Shown: positions 6,739 to 9,495 of the stretch, one piece after another | Layout of the letters: each line of letters begins with the position of its first letter | Position numbering within the stretch: position 1 is the first letter of the stretch | DNA from: JAHEDH01 sp965364515 | GTDB lineage: Bacteria; Actinomycetota; Acidimicrobiia; Spongiisociales; ZC4RG35 | Length of the DNA stretch: 9,495 nucleotides | Assembly (NCBI GenBank): GCA_965364515.1 | Contig: CBDTXZ010000116.1 | Coordinates: 1-9,495, forward strand | Direction of reading: 5' to 3' | The notes under the pieces: model-generated | What the model was told of the DNA's origin: nothing | The model's input: the letters and a program-made list of their open reading frames with translations, nothing else | Database searches by the model: none | Position numbers and translations under genes: made by a program

Positions 6739-7080
6739 CCGCTCCCTCAGAGAAGACTCGCAGCGCCCCTGGTAGCAATCGAACCTGCGTCGGCCCCGGC
6801 CCGTGACGGCCTGCACAGCGAGTGTGCCGTCCTGTGCCGTGCAGAGCGGGTTGGCTTGGCGGATCCGTCCGGTGATGCCCCGTGACCCCTGATCGTGGGT
6901 CATTCCTCACCCAGGCGTTACCCACTCTTGATCCCAGGCCGAGTACATCAGCTCGCGGCACCGGCGGACTACCGCAGGGTGCTCATGACCTGCCGACCAT
7001 GCGTGCTTCGCGGCGGAGAACGTCCTCTGAAAACGATCGCCTTCATTGTGAGCGACAAGGCAGTCTCGAGTGGTGTAGGC
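6739..7080. other. Non-coding stretch after the lipoprotein gene
   Basis: No open frame here reads like a protein. The only structure I see is an imperfect hairpin at 6805-6831: GACG pairs with CGTC and GCACA pairs with TGTGC around a GCGAG loop, with a four-base bulge. It could act as a weak terminator for the lipoprotein gene, but it has no T tract. GTGGGT (6895-6900) and ACCCAC (6920-6925) form a second short inverted repeat of unknown meaning. Confidence 0.35.
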
Positions 7081-7360
7081 ACATAGCTGGGCAAGGCGTT
7101 GTGCTGGGGTGGGCCAGTCGAGCGTCTGTCGGGGGTCAAGTGTTCAACCTCGACTCGCCGTGGTCGAGGTCGGCTCGGTTCACGTGCGCGATCGAGGTCT
7201 TCTTCGGGAAGTATTGGCGGAGCAATCCGCTGGTGTTCTCGTTCGTTGCCAGGGCTGCGCGGGTCGCCTCACACCGCCGTCGACGAGCCGGTCCACCCGA
7301 CTGCCGATACTCGAGCAGTCGATTCCCAGGAACCGGTCCGCCAAGCGCGGTGATTCTCTC
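7081..7360 (-). pseudogene. Decayed IS30-family transposase, C-terminal remnant
   Basis: Read on the minus strand, scattered frames rebuild the C-terminal catalytic region of an IS30-type DDE transposase. In order they are PVPGN (7322-7336), SSIGSRVDRLVDG (7275-7313), GDPRSP then PWQR with a frame change (about 7247-7268), TNENTSGLLRQYFPKKT (about 7196-7246), LNT followed by TGA (7136-7138), then PRQTLDW (7114-7134) and PAQRLAQL (7084-7107) in another frame. Intact family members read roughly DPHSPWQRGTNENTNGLL, RQYFPKGT and LNxRPRKTLxWxTPAERL, where the Glu in NEN is the last catalytic residue. The TGA sits where an Arg codon is expected (CGA to TGA), and one extra base in a five-base C run shifts the frame. 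Only a few residues separate the LVDR-like part from DPRSP, where intact proteins have several dozen, so there is an internal deletion. The N-terminus is missing and no terminal repeats were found. It cannot be functional. Confidence 0.8.
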
Positions 7361-7601
7361 GGGCCAGCCCGGTTCGTCCCAAGTTGAGGGTTCGTCTGCG
7401 CCTGCGTCGTGTCCGAGAGTCCCCCGAGGCGGTGCACGGCGAAGAGTCATCGGGTGAGCCGACGGGCGCCGAGTGGGCGCATCAGCCAGGCCGAGCCGCT
7501 CGGTACGACAATGCGGGACCCGGCAGCGATGCACGCCAAGCCGGCATTCAGCGCTGCCCCACGGTTGCGGCGATGGCCCGTCAGGGATCCGCCTGGGCGG
7601 T
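7361..7601. other. Unassigned stretch before the AOR gene
   Basis: This region has several short open frames on both strands, but none has a ribosome site or a recognisable motif. It may hold further decayed transposon sequence or the AOR promoter. I could not identify either. Confidence 0.3.
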
Positions 7602-7636
7602 AGGACTGTCGCCGACCACCCATCCATTACAGTCCT
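7602..7636. promoter_or_regulatory. Inverted repeat upstream of the AOR gene, candidate operator
   Basis: AGGACTGT (7602-7609) is matched exactly by its reverse complement ACAGTCCT (7629-7636), with a 19-base spacer. Arm centres are 27 bases apart, and the repeat ends 27 bases before the AOR start codon. This could bind a dimeric regulator or form a leader hairpin. It does not resemble the known E. coli ModE site. Confidence 0.4.
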
Positions 7637-7663
7637 GAAAGAGTCCAGCGGAGGTATTCGGGA

Positions 7664-9495
7664 ATGGCGGTACAGATCGAGAACGAGGCAACGGAGTCCG
7701 ACCTGAAGCCACCCACCGCCTTCTCTGTGAACCGGTACCACGTGGATCTCACCACCGAGACGGTGCGGTTCGAACAGGTCCAATGTGCTGACCTGGAGGA
7801 TGTGCTGGGTGGGATCGCCAGAGCCACCAAGCTGCTGGCCGATGTGGAAGTCGACGACGCCTATGACCCGGCGGCGCCGATCGTGATGAACCTGGGTCTG
7901 CTCAGCGGCACCCGGGTGATGACGGGTCTCCGCACGTATTTCCACGGCTATTCGCCGCTCAAGATGTCCCGCAGCGGGAAACCGGGGCTCATGTGGAGCG
8001 CCGGAAGCGGCAAGTTCGGCACCAAGCTGCGCGGCCTGGGGATCGACGAGGTCGTGTTCACCGGGCGTGCCCCCTCACCCCGGATGATCCACCTGACCCC
8101 GTCTGATGATCCGGAGGGGCCTGGCGGGCCGGCCGACTTCGAGTTCCTCGACGCGTCCGACCTCGGCGACCTGCATGTCAACAAGCGGATCCTGACCCTG
8201 TACGAGCGATATCCGGATGCCCACTTCGCGGTGATCGGCCCTGCCGCCCAGAACTACCAGAACATGCGCTACGCATCGATCGCCCTCTCCACCGAGAACC
8301 AGTTGAAGAGCGGCGACCCGAAGTCCCGCTTCTGCGGCCGAGGCGGATACGGCGGGGTGCTCGCCTCCAAGAATCTGTATGCGATCGCCGCCGACGGGCC
8401 CAATCCGAGGGTCCGCTCACGCGGTCTCAAGGACATCAACAAGGAGATCAACCTCGGCAAGGGGAGCTGGCCGTATCGCGACGACGGCGCCGGCGGCACC
8501 TGGCGTCAGGTGCCGCTCCAGCACGAGAACGGCGTGCTGCCCGAGTACAACTTCAACCCGACCGGGACAGACCGCGGTGTGGCGCTGACTCGCAAAGAGG
8601 TGGAGAAGGGTCCCTACGAGGTCAAGGCGGAGAGCTGCTACCTGTGCGGGATCAAGTGCCACAAGAACATCTATGACGACGCCAACGGAGAGGCCGGACC
8701 GTTCCGAACCAAGGTGGACTACGAGCCGTTCATCCTGCTGTCGTCGAACCTGGGGATCTACGACGTCGACAAGGCGCTGGATCTGGTGGCGTTGGTCGAC
8801 GAGCTGGCGATGGATTCGATCTCGCTCGGGGTGAGCCTCGGCCACATCATGGAGTGGAATCTGCGGAACCCCGACAACCAGGTCGCGGACGGGCTCTCGT
8901 ACGGCGACTACGACGCCATCGTCGCAGCAGTCAACGCCGCGGCCGAGGGTCGACTGCCCGAGGTGGGTGAAGGGGTGCTTCGATTTTCGATGCGCACGGG
9001 CTCGCTCGACTTCGCCATGCAGTCGAAGGGCGTCGAGTTCCCGGCCTACGTGCCCCACTCCAACCCCGGGTATCCGTGGGCGCTGGCGGGCGGCCACATG
9101 TCGATGAAGACATTCATCCTTGTGATCCTCGAGCGAGAGACGGGGATGGACTACTGGGTGGATGCCATCACCAACCGGGGTCCGATGACCCTGCTGGACG
9201 ACATGACCGGGATGTGCAAGTTTGCCGCGCTCGACCCGGTGTTGATCGCCGAGGCACTCGGCACGGCTGCCGGGCTCGAAGTGACGGCCGACGACCTGCG
9301 AGAGGCGGTCGACCGCACCTGGGTGCGCGGCTACACGATCGAACGCCGGGTCGGCTACGAGGTCGAGGACTACGCGCTGCCTGCGGAGGCCCACCAGCCG
9401 GCCCCCGCCAGCAAACTCCCCTACTTCAACACGCCCGAGTTCTTCGACGAGCTCCGCACCAAGGTCACTGCTGTCCTCGACGAGCGAGCGGAGAC
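7664..9495 (+). CDS. Aldehyde ferredoxin oxidoreductase family protein (3' end cut off)
   Basis: The frame is open from ATG 7664 to the window edge, giving 610 residues with no stop; GGAGG at 7650-7654 sets the start. AOR enzymes oxidise aldehydes to carboxylic acids, passing electrons to ferredoxin or another carrier, using a tungsten (or molybdenum) bis-pyranopterin and a 4Fe-4S cluster. The N-terminal domain shows YHVDLTTETV, NLGLLSGTR and GSGKFGTKLRGLG (114-126), then VVFTGRAPSP. The domain before the cluster has CGRGGYGGVLASKNLYAI from C224. The cluster ligands are C325-x2-C328-x3-C332 (SCYLCGIKCHK) plus C518 in DDMTGMCKF, whose DxxGxC pattern (D513, G516, C518) also contacts the pterin in Pyrococcus AOR. 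LAMDSISLG matches the other conserved pterin-region motif. Length is close to the usual 600-650, so little is missing. There is no signal peptide. Which subfamily (AOR, FOR, WOR or a BamB-like enzyme) and which substrate cannot be told from sequence. Confidence 0.93.
   Translation, partial: MAVQIENEATESDLKPPTAFSVNRYHVDLTTETVRFEQVQCADLEDVLGGIARATKLLADVEVDDAYDPAAPIVMNLGLLSGTRVMTGLRTYFHGYSPLKMSRSGKPGLMWSAGSGKFGTKLRGLGIDEVVFTGRAPSPRMIHLTPSDDPEGPGGPADFEFLDASDLGDLHVNKRILTLYERYPDAHFAVIGPAAQNYQNMRYASIALSTENQLKSGDPKSRFCGRGGYGGVLASKNLYAIAADGPNPRVRSRGLKDINKEINLGKGSWPYRDDGAGGTWRQVPLQHENGVLPEYNFNPTGTDRGVALTRKEVEKGPYEVKAESCYLCGIKCHKNIYDDANGEAGPFRTKVDYEPFILLSSNLGIYDVDKALDLVALVDELAMDSISLGVSLGHIMEWNLRNPDNQVADGLSYGDYDAIVAAVNAAAEGRLPEVGEGVLRFSMRTGSLDFAMQSKGVEFPAYVPHSNPGYPWALAGGHMSMKTFILVILERETGMDYWVDAITNRGPMTLLDDMTGMCKFAALDPVLIAEALGTAAGLEVTADDLREAVDRTWVRGYTIERRVGYEVEDYALPAEAHQPAPASKLPYFNTPEFFDELRTKVTAVLDERAE

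Noticed and set aside
6764..6800. tRNA-like T-loop on the minus strand (GGTTCGATT)
   Set aside because: The T stem pairs at only three of five positions, and no matching acceptor or anticodon arm exists at the right distance.
6882..7457. 191-codon plus-strand open frame in the gene-free region
   Set aside because: It runs opposite the IS30 remnant, has no ribosome site, and its Arg/Ser/Pro-rich product shows no motif.
8417..9394. 325-codon minus-strand open frame
   Set aside because: It lies opposite the AOR gene, whose cysteine ligands and pterin motifs are clear.

Overview
The window is GC-rich, densely packed bacterial DNA, and every confident gene reads on the + strand. Strong G/C third-position bias, GTG starts, stop/start overlaps and secreted lipoproteins with Thr-rich linkers fit a high-GC actinobacterium. 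An Acidimicrobiia-like lineage is my inference from style, not proven. No replication gene, rRNA, intact tRNA or CRISPR array is visible.

Layout: 1-150 is the 3' end of a membrane protein gene. It abuts a small cupin gene (153-557). A 116-base gap follows. From 674 to 5827 runs a tightly overlapping set of five genes: a small lipoprotein with a molybdopterin-oxidoreductase-like fold (674-1132), a short TiaS-like 'IDDTD' protein (1113-1850), a six-helix membrane protein (1813-2400), a fused MoaD-MoeA protein (2382-3899), and a MoeA protein with a C-terminal periplasmic-binding-protein-like domain (3896-5827). Consecutive genes overlap by 20, 38, 19 and 4 bases, so they are probably one translationally coupled operon. 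After a 218-base gap comes a second lipoprotein gene (6046-6738). The next 925 bases hold no intact gene. They contain the decayed 3' part of an IS30-type transposase on the minus strand (about 7081-7360) and an 8-bp inverted repeat (7602-7636). From 7664 to the window edge lies most of an aldehyde ferredoxin oxidoreductase (AOR) family enzyme.

How the genes fit together: AOR enzymes carry a tungsten (sometimes molybdenum) bis-pyranopterin cofactor and a 4Fe-4S cluster. MoaD supplies sulfur to make the dithiolene of molybdopterin, and MoeA inserts the metal. Two different MoeA proteins, one fused to MoaD and one to a possible oxyanion-binding domain, next to an AOR gene suggest a dedicated tungsten/molybdenum cofactor module for that enzyme. 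The TiaS-like protein, the membrane protein and the lipoprotein are uncharacterised members of this operon and are the most likely places for new biology. Metal identity, substrate and electron partner cannot be read from this window.
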